Of a DNA stretch of 64,000 nucleotides, positions 53,801 through 62,531 are shown in pieces. Below the pieces are notes generated by a model, which worked only from the letters and a program-made list of their open reading frames with translations, made no database searches and had not been told where the DNA came from. The translations under genes were made by a program, and so were the position numbers. This stretch comes from Pedobacter sp. KBW06. Lineage in GTDB: Bacteria > Bacteroidota > Bacteroidia > Sphingobacteriales > Sphingobacteriaceae. The first letter of the stretch is position 1. Every line of letters starts with the position of its first letter. The stretch lies in the NCBI RefSeq assembly GCF_003852525.1, contig NZ_QAJL01000003.1:106049-170048 (forward strand). The letters run 5' to 3'.

Positions 53801-54523
53801 TTGACAAATACACTTATCTTAATCATTTTAGCCGTTCTTTTGCTCATTGCCCTGCTTTCTGTTTTCGCTTATAAAAAAATACGGCTCAGCACCTCAGAAA
53901 GAGACAACCTTAGAAATCCCCAATTGCCAAAGGCTGTAACCGGTGAACATTCCATGCGTTTGGAATGTATGGACATCAGGAACCTTTATTTATGGATGAC
54001 AACTGTATGCTGGACGTTGATATTGATCATGTCCACCTTTGCCATTGCAGGATCAGGCACCCTGTCGTTCGGTCCGGGAGTAAAAGCTGTACTCAGTTAT
54101 TTAACCGGCTTTGATGTCGTAAAATTCAGTCCGCTGATTTTCCCCGTCATCCTCCTGTACATCATCTACAGCAGAAAACAACTCGTCTGGAAAAAGGGCC
54201 TTTTGATCTCTTTAAAACCTGCTGGCATTCTCAGCTTTGAGGTCAAAAGACTCTACAAATCAGCCACCTATATCTATCTGCGTTCAGCACATCAAACCTG
54301 GGTACTCGCACCGGCAACGCAGGAAGAGTCGAAAAAGTTCAGAAACCCGATCATTATGCGTGAACAGGTGGCGCTTAACGAAATAGAAATCGAGAAACTC
54401 AGGCAAAACCTATTGCAATCCGGTGCGGAAGAGCGCAAGTTTAGCCTGATTCCCCGATACCTGACTTTTGCACTCCTCAGCCTGCTGATCTTTATGATCT
54501 TAGTCATGGGAATCTATACCTGA
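53801..54523 (+). CDS. Membrane protein of unknown function
   Basis: A 240-residue protein from a TTG start that gives an N-terminal membrane helix (NTLILIILAVLLLIALLSVF). Further helices are at about 63-85, 105-122 and 222-239; a soluble region (about 125-215) has WKKGLLISLKPAGILSFEVK and IMREQVALNEIEIEKLRQNL. No family recognised. It ends 10 bases inside the convergent ABC-F gene. Confidence 0.68.
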   Translation: MTNTLILIILAVLLLIALLSVFAYKKIRLSTSERDNLRNPQLPKAVTGEHSMRLECMDIRNLYLWMTTVCWTLILIMSTFAIAGSGTLSFGPGVKAVLSYLTGFDVVKFSPLIFPVILLYIIYSRKQLVWKKGLLISLKPAGILSFEVKRLYKSATYIYLRSAHQTWVLAPATQEESKKFRNPIIMREQVALNEIEIEKLRQNLLQSGAEERKFSLIPRYLTFALLSLLIFMILVMGIYT

Positions 54524-56112
54524 AGATCGAGATCAATGAAATCTACCGCATTGACCTGTTTCAAAAAATATTCATCATGAGAAACCAGCAGCAATGTCCC
54601 CTGGTATTCATTCACCGCATTGGTTAAAATCTCTATGTTTTTAAGGTCCAGGTTATTGGTCGGTTCATCCAGAACGATGATATCCGGGGCCTGGTTGCTA
54701 ATGGTCAGGGAACACAGCATCAACCGCATTTTCTCTCCACCACTGAGTGCTTTACAAGGCTTGTCCCAATCCTCTTTGGTAAACAGGAACCGGTTTAAGC
54801 GAATCTTGATTTCATGTTCCTGCAGTGCTCCTGAATTGTACTGCTGTGCCTGTTCATACACCTGCAGTCCGGGATCAATCAGCGCATAATCCTGGTCCAT
54901 ATAAATGCTTTGAACATCAGCCCGTTCTATGCTTCCCGAATGGGGTTCCAGCTGTCCTAAAATCATCTTTATCAAGGTAGTTTTGCCGGAGCCGTTGCCT
55001 CCCCTGACCGCCAGTCGTTCGCCACTTTTGATTTGAAAGTTCAGGCCCTGTTTCCAGAGCAGCTGATCATGATATCCAAAATTCAGGTCCTTTGCCTCGA
55101 CCAGTATTTTCCCTTTATGAAGCGCGGAGCTATCAAAATCCATTTTCATTTTGTCTATACCGGGCAGCTCTTTCCTTAGCTGTGTCAGTTCTTCTGAAAT
55201 TGCTGTTGTTTTTTCTGCATGAACCCCCTTCATCCTTGAAGTACTTTTCTCCGCATTGTTTCTAAGGGTATTCATAAAAATAGTGGGCACACCTGCCTTC
55301 TCTTGCTTTTTCTTTCCGCGGGCATCCAACTTATGCTGACGTTCCAGCGCTTCTTTTTCTGTTTCTTTAGCTTTTCGAAACACCTTTTCCTTATTTTTCA
55401 AGGCCTGGGTCAAAGCTTCGCTTTCCAGGGTCTTTTGTGTGGCATAAAAATCATAATTGCCGCCATAAACCGTAATCCCACCTTTGTCCAGCTCAAAAAC
55501 CACATCCAGCAGGTTGAGTAAGGTTCGGTCATGGCTCACCACCAGCAAAGTCTTTCTGCTGGCAACCAGATCTTCATAAAGGATCTGTCTGCTGCGTGTA
55601 TCTAAATGATTGCTGGGCTCATCCAATAAAATGATTTCCGGCTGGTGAATGCGGATTCCTGCCAGAAAAACCTTTGTTTTTTGTCCTCCGCTAAGGCTCT
55701 CCATTTTCTGGCCGAGCGATACCTCCTCCAGTTTCCAATGTGCAAAAGCTGATTTGCAACGCTCTTCAATTGCCCAGTCGTCATCCAGCAAAGCCAGGTT
55801 TTCTTCGGTCACCTGTCCATCCAGAATTTCTTTTAAGGACTGAAGTTTACCTTCGATCTGCAGGGCCTGAGCAACCGTATAGTCGTTAAACTGGCCAAAA
55901 ATCTGGGGCACATAGTATGGTTTGGAATCTGTTTTGACCAGACCTTTTGAGCTGATTAAGTTTCCTGCAATAACGTTCAGAAGGCTGGATTTCCCTACGC
56001 CGTTATTGCCTGTTAAGGCGATTTTATCGTGTTTATTGATGACGAGGTTTAAATCAGCAAACAACAAATCCCTATTGGGATGTAAATAAGTAATGTCTTG
56101 AAGAATAATCAT
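54514..56112 (-). CDS. ABC-F family ATPase
   Basis: A 532-residue soluble protein with two ABC domains and no membrane part. First domain: Walker A GNNGVGKSSL (about 36), signature LSGGQKTKVFLAGI, Walker B EIILLDEPSNHLD. A charged linker with helical arms (about 235-315) follows. Second domain: GGNGSGKTTLIKMI, signature LSGGEKMRLMLCSL, DIIVLDEPTNNLDL. ABC-F proteins act on the ribosome, as translation factors or antibiotic-protection proteins; the linker here is not diagnostic to me. Single-gene unit, convergent with the TTG-started membrane protein. Confidence 0.92.
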   Translation of the reverse strand: MIILQDITYLHPNRDLLFADLNLVINKHDKIALTGNNGVGKSSLLNVIAGNLISSKGLVKTDSKPYYVPQIFGQFNDYTVAQALQIEGKLQSLKEILDGQVTEENLALLDDDWAIEERCKSAFAHWKLEEVSLGQKMESLSGGQKTKVFLAGIRIHQPEIILLDEPSNHLDTRSRQILYEDLVASRKTLLVVSHDRTLLNLLDVVFELDKGGITVYGGNYDFYATQKTLESEALTQALKNKEKVFRKAKETEKEALERQHKLDARGKKKQEKAGVPTIFMNTLRNNAEKSTSRMKGVHAEKTTAISEELTQLRKELPGIDKMKMDFDSSALHKGKILVEAKDLNFGYHDQLLWKQGLNFQIKSGERLAVRGGNGSGKTTLIKMILGQLEPHSGSIERADVQSIYMDQDYALIDPGLQVYEQAQQYNSGALQEHEIKIRLNRFLFTKEDWDKPCKALSGGEKMRLMLCSLTISNQAPDIIVLDEPTNNLDLKNIEILTNAVNEYQGTLLLVSHDEYFLKQVNAVDFIDLDLQV

Positions 56113-56319
56113 AATTCCTTTCTTTTAATTTGAATAATTACAGAAGCCCGGGGTCTGGGTTCTATTTATTTTTCTGAAAGAAATTAGATTCTACATGCGC
56201 TGAGTATATTTTTTATTGCCCCGCAAAGATAAAAAATATCAGGCAAATCCCGCGATTATTTTATCATTGCTGATCATTATCCTATCCGGAAGATGGATAC
56301 TCTGTTACCTCTTGCTCTG

Positions 56320-56922
56320 TTACAGCTTTCTATAATAGATTAATACAAATAATGGAATAAATATAATGACAGCGATAATCAGGGGTTTCCAGATTGGTTT
56401 TTTCCTGAATTTCCTGTCGTTACCGATAAACCTCCCCCAAAAGAATTCATACATCATTAATACCCCAAAAGCAGCCATGATATAAGTATAGGGCCCACTC
56501 AGATTTATATATTCTGAGATAGACAGTGTAAACAGGCTGTACAACAATCCAAATAAAACCACCGGCCATCTGGGTTTCCCCAGATCTTTGCAATTTGCGG
56601 CCAGCATAAAAGAACCAAAAAATACGGAGAACAAAATAGAGAAAATATAAATCGCCGTTTTTGAGTAGTACATTGGCACATCCAAATCCAGCACCACATT
56701 TTGCTTCCAGGCAGGCAGGTTTTCCTTTTCTTTGTTAGTCTTATTGGCTTCCAGCTGATTTTCAATATCGGCCAATAAACCTTCCGGCAGGATTACTTTT
56801 CTATTCTGCAACTCTGCTAAGGCCAACCTTACCGCTTCTTCCGTGTGTTTTCTAACATTTTGCACGTAGAACATTAGCTCATGATCTGTCTTGGCAGAGA
56901 GGATTTTTTTGAGGGCGCTCAT
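56320..56922 (-). CDS. Membrane protein of unknown function
   Basis: A 200-residue protein. The cytoplasmic N-terminus (1-85) is helical and charged (ELMFYVQNVRKHTEEAVRLA, ALAELQNRKVILPEGLLADI), followed by four membrane helices between about 88 and 198 (IYIFSILFSVFFGSFMLA is the first). No family recognised. It stands alone, with a strong terminator just upstream of it that ends the region toward the NTF2-like gene. Confidence 0.65.
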   Translation of the reverse strand: MSALKKILSAKTDHELMFYVQNVRKHTEEAVRLALAELQNRKVILPEGLLADIENQLEANKTNKEKENLPAWKQNVVLDLDVPMYYSKTAIYIFSILFSVFFGSFMLAANCKDLGKPRWPVVLFGLLYSLFTLSISEYINLSGPYTYIMAAFGVLMMYEFFWGRFIGNDRKFRKKPIWKPLIIAVIIFIPLFVLIYYRKL

Positions 56923-56975
56923 CGGTTAATTTAAACAACCAAAGTAAGTCAATAATTTCAAAAACCACCCATACT

Positions 56976-57022
56976 AAAAAACGAGAAGCGGTCTGAGTTC
57001 TCATACCACTTCTCGTTTTTTT
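56976..57022. terminator. Bidirectional hairpin terminator
   Basis: AAAAAACGAGAAGCGGT pairs with ACCACTTCTCGTTTTTT with one mismatch; T and A runs are part of the outer stem. It lies just after the secreted NTF2-like gene (minus strand) and ends its transcript. Confidence 0.8.
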
Positions 57023-57035
57023 AATGTTATTTAGC

Positions 57036-57533
57036 CTATTTCATTTTGTTAAAAACGTATCGCGCTATTTTCCATGCTCCATTTTCTCTTTGTAAAACGA
57101 ACAGTTCCCTGTTTTCTTCTTCTCCCTTAACACCGGTAGCATGAATCAGCTGCGTTCCTCTTGAAATTGTTCTGGCAAAGGCATAGTTCTCATTGATCAG
57201 CACGGTTTCATCAATCTGAAATTTGATATTTAACTGCAGGTTTTTGAACACAAATTCGTAAGCTCCTTTTAATTGTTCCTGACCGATAGCGGAAGGGCCT
57301 CCCTGTGGCATAAATACGCCATCTGTAGTATATAAAGGCAATACCTTGCTGACATCCGATCCATTTAAGGCATCCTGGTAATTAATAAGTAATTTTTCGA
57401 TTGCTGTTTTTACTGTTTCCATTTTGATAGATTTTTTAGTGTTGTTATTGAATTGCTTTTTATGCTGAGCCTTAATATTGGCCAAACCTGTTGTCATCAG
57501 CAGGCTGAGCAATAAAATTGATTTCTTAATCAT
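57036..57533 (-). CDS. Secreted NTF2-like (SgcJ/EcaC-type) protein
   Basis: A 165-residue protein with a signal peptide (MIKKSILLLSLLMTTGLANI, cleavage after KAQ). The mature part has the SnoaL-like fold: AIEKLLINYQDALNGSDVSK, LPLYTTDGVFMPQGGPSAIG and the final NGAWKIARYVFN. Function unknown. Its start is 13 bases from the end of a degraded dehydrogenase fragment, which suggests the two once formed an operon. Confidence 0.85.
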   Translation of the reverse strand: MIKKSILLLSLLMTTGLANIKAQHKKQFNNNTKKSIKMETVKTAIEKLLINYQDALNGSDVSKVLPLYTTDGVFMPQGGPSAIGQEQLKGAYEFVFKNLQLNIKFQIDETVLINENYAFARTISRGTQLIHATGVKGEEENRELFVLQRENGAWKIARYVFNKMK

Positions 57534-57545
57534 TTGATTTGTGAT

Positions 57546-57643
57546 TTACAGGGTCATGACGATTTTACCATTCGTCTTATTGCTGTCCATTAGCTGATGT
57601 GCTGCCACAATCTGACCGAAGGCAAAGGTGGCGGTTCTTCGTT
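57546..57643 (-). pseudogene. C-terminal remnant of a zinc-binding MDR dehydrogenase/quinone reductase
   Basis: The minus strand reads RTATFAFGQIVAAHQLMDSN then KTNGKIVMTL followed by TAA (57546-57548). This is the typical C-terminal end of medium-chain zinc-binding alcohol dehydrogenases and quinone oxidoreductases. Before it is a homopolymer T/A run and non-coding sequence, with no start codon or catalytic domain, so about 300 residues have been lost. The breakpoint is near 57643. Confidence 0.7.
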
Positions 57644-57775
57644 TTTTTTTAATGGGATTGCTTTCATTTTATGTTGCTTTTTTGATGATTAATGACAACA
57701 CAAAGATGGGGCAGCTCAAGCGGACTGGCCTATAAGCTATCACAAGAAAGAACCTTAACCTAGATTAAGGGTAAC

Positions 57776-58381
57776 TCATTTAGAAACGAGATCTTTTCTT
57801 ATTTTACTTAGAAATTCGGGGGTAATTCCAAGATAGGAAGCTATTTGCGTATTGGGAAGCCTTTGGGATAGCTCCGGGTATTGCTCCAAAAACGCGAGGT
57901 AGCGCTCCGTAGCATTCACACAAAAGGATTGAAGCAGCCGGTTTTGAAGCTCCACAAATTTATCTTCAATGATCACTCTAAAGTTGCGGTCAAACTTGGG
58001 ACTATTGACATACAGGAAAAGGAGGTCAGGTCTTTTAATTTGAAGAATGTGCCCCGGCTCGATCGCTTCGATATAGAGTTCACTTGGTTTCTCGGCATGA
58101 AAACTTCCGATATCTGTGGCCCAATCGTTCTCCGTTACAAATTGAATGTTATGCTCCCCTCCTTTCTCATCTACTTTATAGATTTTAAAGCAACCGGAAA
58201 CCACAAAATTATAATGCTGACAAACATCACCTTCCTGCAGAATAAATTGTCGCCGTTTTACTTTCCTTTCAACCACCCTGGGGAGCAGCATAGCGATATC
58301 CTCTGCATCCATCGGTAAGTAATCGTTAAAATGCGCAATTAAAGGAGCGATATAAGAAGGAACAGGATTAGGGATGCTCAT
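57776..58381 (-). CDS. Crp/Fnr family transcriptional regulator
   Basis: A 201-residue regulator from the ATG at 58381; the frame is open to 58432, but those residues overlap the upstream gene. N-terminal cyclic-nucleotide-binding-like beta roll (QFILQEGDVCQHYNFVVSGC, then HNIQFVTENDWATDIGSFHA) and C-terminal helix-turn-helix (LPNTQIASYLGITPEFLSKI). No Cys cluster of the Fnr type is present. In Bacteroidota such proteins often control a neighbouring oxidoreductase; here the next gene downstream is a dehydrogenase remnant. Confidence 0.9.
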   Translation of the reverse strand: MSIPNPVPSYIAPLIAHFNDYLPMDAEDIAMLLPRVVERKVKRRQFILQEGDVCQHYNFVVSGCFKIYKVDEKGGEHNIQFVTENDWATDIGSFHAEKPSELYIEAIEPGHILQIKRPDLLFLYVNSPKFDRNFRVIIEDKFVELQNRLLQSFCVNATERYLAFLEQYPELSQRLPNTQIASYLGITPEFLSKIRKDLVSK

Positions 58382-58394
58382 GTTTTTATTAAGG

Positions 58395-59012
58395 TTATTT
58401 ATCAGTTTTTTCCCGTTCAATATAATTTTCAACGATTTTCAGAAAATCATCCTTTGACAGAAAGCGCTTGAAAAAATCGGCTAAAGATCCTTCATTTGTC
58501 AGCTCAGAAAAGAAAACTTCATGATCCGTTCCAAAAACGGTTGGGTTTTCCTGGTTCCGGTCAGACAAACAAATATAATATTGATCCGGAAAACCATAAC
58601 TGGAGGTAATCACCATAAAGTCGGGCCTGGGATCTGTAGAAATTTTAAGAATTTCCGTTAAATCGACCTCCTCCTCATCAATAAACAGATCGTTCCACTC
58701 CTCAAAGTCGAAAGTTCCTTCAGAAAATGGGGTAAACAGGAAATTCCTGAAAAATGCCTGCCCATAAGGAATTTCATGATCAGAGAAAAAATGCTCCATC
58801 AGTTTTTTATAGAAATCCTGCTTGTTGTCTTTATACAGCTGTTTGTTTTCCTCATAAAACTGGTCGGCACCAAACAGTTCATCTCTATAATGATCAGGAT
58901 ACAGGGGATGCTTAAATGTGATTGCCGCTAAATCTTCCTGTAGGGAAATCCCTTTCACATGGTCTGTATTTCCGCCTAAACGTTTAATTTGATTAAGAAT
59001 TTCTTCTTTCAT
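58395..59012 (-). CDS. SMI1/KNR4 (SUKH)-like protein
   Basis: A 205-residue acidic soluble protein. The central part TFDFEEWNDLFIDEEEVDLT, then RPDFMVITSSYGFPDQYYIC and the end NEGSLADFFKRFLSKDDFL, resemble the SUKH fold used by many immunity proteins of polymorphic toxins. The match is by pattern, not by a clear signature. Its ATG overlaps the stop of an upstream broken reading frame as ATGA, showing that it was once translationally coupled to that gene. An immunity role is inferred. Confidence 0.55.
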   Translation of the reverse strand: MKEEILNQIKRLGGNTDHVKGISLQEDLAAITFKHPLYPDHYRDELFGADQFYEENKQLYKDNKQDFYKKLMEHFFSDHEIPYGQAFFRNFLFTPFSEGTFDFEEWNDLFIDEEEVDLTEILKISTDPRPDFMVITSSYGFPDQYYICLSDRNQENPTVFGTDHEVFFSELTNEGSLADFFKRFLSKDDFLKIVENYIEREKTDK

Positions 59013-59805
59013 ATGTCATCTTTGATGGGATTATTTGCCCTGTTATTTAGCCATTCTTTTACCAGTCCATCGGTGTTCAATAACCTTGCCTGAATTTCAT
59101 TGTGTGCTTCGGGAGGCTTTACTTCCAGGTTAATAAATTAACTTTCTTTTCCATTTCCGGAAAAACTCTGTTCATCTAACGTTTTTAAAGCTTTGATCAT
59201 TGTATTTCTGTGCAACCCGGCGGTACTTTTTCCGTTTTCTTCCTGCTGATCTGCAATGTCCGGTATCATTTTATCTTCTTCTATCGATTCGGGAATCACC
59301 GTTTTTGCTTCCACTTCCGTGTTCAGGATCGGTTCCCCATCCTCAAGTTGGATCCGGCCTAAATACTGGCTGTCGGATTGGACAGAACGGTCTTTAGCCA
59401 CTAGGCCAATGTACAGATCAACTTCTTTTCCCTGCAAGTCTTTTGAAATCCGCAACATAGCAGTCCCTGCGCTTCTGAAATTGCCCGGGCATTCATAGCA
59501 GGACTTCTGACCTTTAAGGTTGATGGCCAAAAGCAGCACCTGATCATATCCCGAGCTTTGGGGAACATTTTCCGGGCTTCCGGGAGCACTTTCCGGGTCC
59601 CAATGAAAGCTCAGCAGCTCCGCACTTTCCTGCAGGACAACCGGCGTAGTTAAACCAGGAAAGGCACCACCACTGATCTTAAAGTGTGCGGAGCAGTTTT
59701 CTCCGGTAAACTCCGCATCCATTCTTTGCCATAGAGCGTATAACCAACCACAGGACCAATTTTCCCGCTAAAACCACCCAATAAACCTTTTGTAATTCTT
59801 ACCAT
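59009..59805 (-). pseudogene. DUF6266 gene broken by frameshift, deletion and in-frame stop
   Basis: The true start is the ATG at 59805: it encodes MVRITKGLLGGFSGKIGPVV and then GYTLYGKEWMRSLPEK, the signature N-terminus of DUF6266 proteins. That frame then leaves the family sequence and stops. The family C-terminus (GFHWDPE-like LLSFHWDPESAPG, GQKSCYECPGNFRSAGTAML, SDSQYLGRIQ) continues in another frame (59138-59722), so the middle has been lost with a frameshift near 59640-59700. A TAA at 59138-59140 stops it, yet the same frame goes on with LEVKPPEAHNEIQARLLNTD for 42 codons and ends in ATGA, overlapping the next gene. Sequencing error could explain one lesion, hardly all. Confidence 0.75.
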
Positions 59806-60101
59806 AATACCTGATTTAATTTATGTTATACCAGCACAACAACTCCTTTCGGGTTAAATCAGTTCCAACCAGCTGTTTACCCATAGTTTAGCCGCTGTTT
59901 ACAAGCTCCCGAGCGTGTATGCAGCGTGTATAGACCCTGGATCCACCGGATATGGAGCTTGTTGCGCCGGGATCTGTTACCTGCAAGATACGGAACAGAC
60001 TTCTGGATAAGGTTATACTATTTTGCATGGATACCCACCAAAATTTGCTATAAAATCAACTATTGGAAGCCATTTAGGCTGGTCTGCCCAAAGAAAAAGA
60101 C
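59806..60101. other. Intergenic stretch, nothing recognised
   Basis: About 300 bases between the DUF6266 wreck and the 60102 gene. A short direct repeat GCGTGTAT occurs twice near 59914-59932, 11 bases apart. One 62-codon plus-strand frame (59926-60114) has aromatic-rich, protein-unlike composition. No promoter or RNA structure was recognised. Confidence 0.4.
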
Positions 60102-60815
60102 TCAGTTCAGCTGAGCCTTGTAATATTCAAAATGTTCGGACCGCTGGGAATTTTCTTTCCTGCTGACGAGGGCTTTGATGAGGAAAGAGTGGTCATCAAT
60201 CCAACGGACCTGATCTACGCTCCATTTGTCGGTCTTGAAATATTGATATTCTGTAAGTAATTTCGAAGGCACTTTCCTGTCGTTTACTTTCAGGATGGCA
60301 ATCGTACAATTGTTTACGTTGTAGACCTCATTGTAAAAGTAAAGCAGGTACCTGCTATTGACCGAAGGAACAGGAGTTTCGACCGCCGCATCGCCTATAG
60401 ACACAATGGTATACCTGTAATTGCTAAGGCTGTCCAGCAAAATCAGGTCACTAAAACCCAGGTGTTCCGAAGTAGCATTACTGCTCAGCACATACATCTT
60501 CAATTTCGGAAAATAACCAAAAAATCCGAACCCTTTAAAACCATCACCGCTGGCCTGGGGATCGTATTTTTTGAACCAGTATTGCTTTCCTTTTGCCCTG
60601 ATCTGAAACTGTGATTTCGTTTCTTTCAATTTAAGTTTTACCAGGGTTTTACCAGGTTTATGCTGCTCATATTCTGCAGCGCTGGTTTTCTGCAGGCGGA
60701 TTTCCGGCAGTTTTTCATAAGTCTCTATATAGCCAATACTGACCTTGTTCCTTTCCTGTGAAAAGGATGCAAAGGAGGCGAAGAGCAGCAGGATCAGCAG
60801 GTGTACCCGGTTCAT
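60102..60815 (-). CDS. Secreted protein of unknown function
   Basis: A 237-residue protein from the ATG at 60815, which gives a signal peptide (MNRVHLLILLLFASFASFSQ). The mature part is beta-rich with regular strands (LVKLKLKETKSQFQIRAKGK, FGFFGYFPKLKMYVLSSNAT, SRYLLYFYNEVYNVNNCTIA, DQVRWIDDHSFLIKALVSRK), suggesting a beta-propeller or sandwich. No family recognised. It follows the small 60830 gene by 14 bases. Confidence 0.7.
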   Translation of the reverse strand: MNRVHLLILLLFASFASFSQERNKVSIGYIETYEKLPEIRLQKTSAAEYEQHKPGKTLVKLKLKETKSQFQIRAKGKQYWFKKYDPQASGDGFKGFGFFGYFPKLKMYVLSSNATSEHLGFSDLILLDSLSNYRYTIVSIGDAAVETPVPSVNSRYLLYFYNEVYNVNNCTIAILKVNDRKVPSKLLTEYQYFKTDKWSVDQVRWIDDHSFLIKALVSRKENSQRSEHFEYYKAQLN

Positions 60816-60829
60816 ATCACATCCGGAAT

Positions 60830-61129
60830 TTATGACAGCGAAAGATACAGCTGAACCAACTCTTCCCATTCCTTTTCAAGACTTTGATCAGGTGCAGACT
60901 TTCCTGCCCGCTGATACCAATAGTCTGCATTCCAGAGATCTCCTTCTTTCCGGTGCAGATAAGCATGGACATGTGCGGAGGCCCGGTCATTCAGATGGTC
61001 AATCAGGTCATGGGCAGTTTTCCAATCGCCCTTTCCATCATGCCACAAAGCCAGAAGTGGAGGAGAGAGTTGCTCAGGCATTTCTCCGCTGATTATGGTG
61101 TTTTTAAAATGATCCTTATCTATTCTCAT
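60830..61129 (-). CDS. Conserved small hypothetical protein
   Basis: A 99-residue soluble helical protein. LALWHDGKGDWKTAHDLIDH, ASAHVHAYLHRKEGDLWNAD and YWYQRAGKSAPDQSLEKEWE are regular features that I recall from a widespread small protein family without assigned function. The pattern of aromatic and His residues is compatible with a TPR-like fold. Forms an operon with the secreted protein downstream. Confidence 0.72.
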   Translation of the reverse strand: MRIDKDHFKNTIISGEMPEQLSPPLLALWHDGKGDWKTAHDLIDHLNDRASAHVHAYLHRKEGDLWNADYWYQRAGKSAPDQSLEKEWEELVQLYLSLS

Positions 61130-61150
61130 ATTTAGCAGCGCTGATCAGAA

Positions 61151-61522
61151 TTAAACGTGCTGGTCAAGAAGAATAACATTCCCATCCGGATCGGTTACCA
61201 TAAAGCTGGCGGGACCGGAAGAATTTTCATCGGCTTCTCCTTCTATCCTGAGTCCTTTGCTTTTCAGGGATTTCTGGATTTCTCTTATATCATCAAAACC
61301 AGGTACATTGCCCGCATTTTCATCCCATCCGGGATTGAAAGTCAAAATATTGTTTTCAAACATCCCCTGAAACAAACCCACCAATGCATTCCCATTCTTC
61401 ATAATGAGGTAGTTCTTTTCCAGCTGACCTGCAAAAGCAGTAAAGCCCAGGTTTTCATAAAATGCTTTGGAAGCACTGAGGTCTTTAACGCTCAGGCTGA
61501 TTGAAAATGCCCCTAGTTTCAT
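61151..61522 (-). CDS. VOC (glyoxalase/bleomycin-resistance) family protein
   Basis: A 123-residue protein with the duplicated beta-alpha-beta-beta-beta VOC fold: FSISLSVKDLSASKAFYENL opens the first half and ASFMVTDPDGNVILLDQH closes the second. A complete metal triad is not evident, so it may bind rather than convert its ligand. It lies 34 bases after the AraC gene start region on the same strand and is probably controlled by that regulator. Confidence 0.85.
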   Translation of the reverse strand: MKLGAFSISLSVKDLSASKAFYENLGFTAFAGQLEKNYLIMKNGNALVGLFQGMFENNILTFNPGWDENAGNVPGFDDIREIQKSLKSKGLRIEGEADENSSGPASFMVTDPDGNVILLDQHV

Positions 61523-61556
61523 AGTTTTTTATCTTTTGGTTGCTGCTAAATAACGA

Positions 61557-62396
61557 TTAATATTTCTCAAATGGAAATGAGCGAAAGACATCATCCCTGG
61601 TAATGAATTTTGGATTTCCTCCGGTAAACTGCTTGAAATCCCGGATCATGTGCATCTGATCAAAATATCCGCAATGATTTGCCAGCTGACTCCAGGGCAA
61701 TTCCGGATGTTTTTCCCTCAGTTTATACAGGTTGGAAAAACGCACCAGTTTCCCAAAGGACTTGGGAGAAATTCCCAATCTCAATTTACAGACCCGCTCA
61801 AATTGCTTTAAACTCAGACAGGATAAGGCCGCCGTATCCTCTATCGTTTGGTTCCCTCCCTGTTCAATCATTAAATTAAGTGCATGGTCTACCGGTAATA
61901 AGAACCTGGAAGCCTTTAAGCGCTCTTTTAAATATCCCTGAATAATCTGGTTCTGGGATTCGGCGCTGGCTGCTTCTGCTAAACGTTCCATTAAAAGGTT
62001 GATGGAACTACCGATAAATGTTTTGGCATCAACACAGCGGTTGATCATTTCCTCCTGGGGCACATTAAAGAAACTATACAAACCAAAAGGCTTGAACTGT
62101 ACATTCACAATACAACAGTTTCCATCCATGAGAATCGAAGTGGGCATGGTATGTAAACCTGTAAATACCGCATCAGGCCTCCTTACATATTCGCCCTGCT
62201 CAAAAAATTCAGGTTTACCAACCAGGATGAAACACAGGTACTGATAACAGTCCGGAACCAGGTTCATTTCTTTCAAATCACTGGATGCTGAATCCAGCTC
62301 AGTGATGATAATTTTCTTAACGTAATCTTTTAATAATGAGTCTGGTTCATAAAATTTCAATCCCATGACAGCGTGCTTTTCTGAGGAACAACTCAT
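61557..62396 (-). CDS. AraC family transcriptional regulator
   Basis: A 279-residue regulator; a second ATG at 62366 would remove ten residues. The N-terminal DUF6597-type region (ELDSASSDLKEMNLVPDCYQ, YLCFILVGKPEFFEQGEYVR) is followed by the AraC helix-turn-helix pairs (IEDTAALSCLSLKQFERVCK, LANHCGYFDQMHMIRDFKQF). It is upstream of and collinear with the VOC gene and divergent from the large gene at 62532. The inducer is unknown. Confidence 0.9.
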   Translation of the reverse strand: MSCSSEKHAVMGLKFYEPDSLLKDYVKKIIITELDSASSDLKEMNLVPDCYQYLCFILVGKPEFFEQGEYVRRPDAVFTGLHTMPTSILMDGNCCIVNVQFKPFGLYSFFNVPQEEMINRCVDAKTFIGSSINLLMERLAEAASAESQNQIIQGYLKERLKASRFLLPVDHALNLMIEQGGNQTIEDTAALSCLSLKQFERVCKLRLGISPKSFGKLVRFSNLYKLREKHPELPWSQLANHCGYFDQMHMIRDFKQFTGGNPKFITRDDVFRSFPFEKY

Positions 62397-62531
62397 AGGG
62401 AAATTTGTTTGATGTGCTTCAATAATGGCAAATCGGATAAACGACGATTTTGTACTATTTCTACCCCTGCCCGAGGTTTAAATTTAAAATGGATAAAGCA
62501 CATTTCTAAATCATCCTTTACACCTACCACT

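Noticed and set aside
62412..62502. TGTGCTT and AAGCACA as a distant inverted repeat
   Set aside because: Seven-base arms about 80 bases apart are expected by chance.
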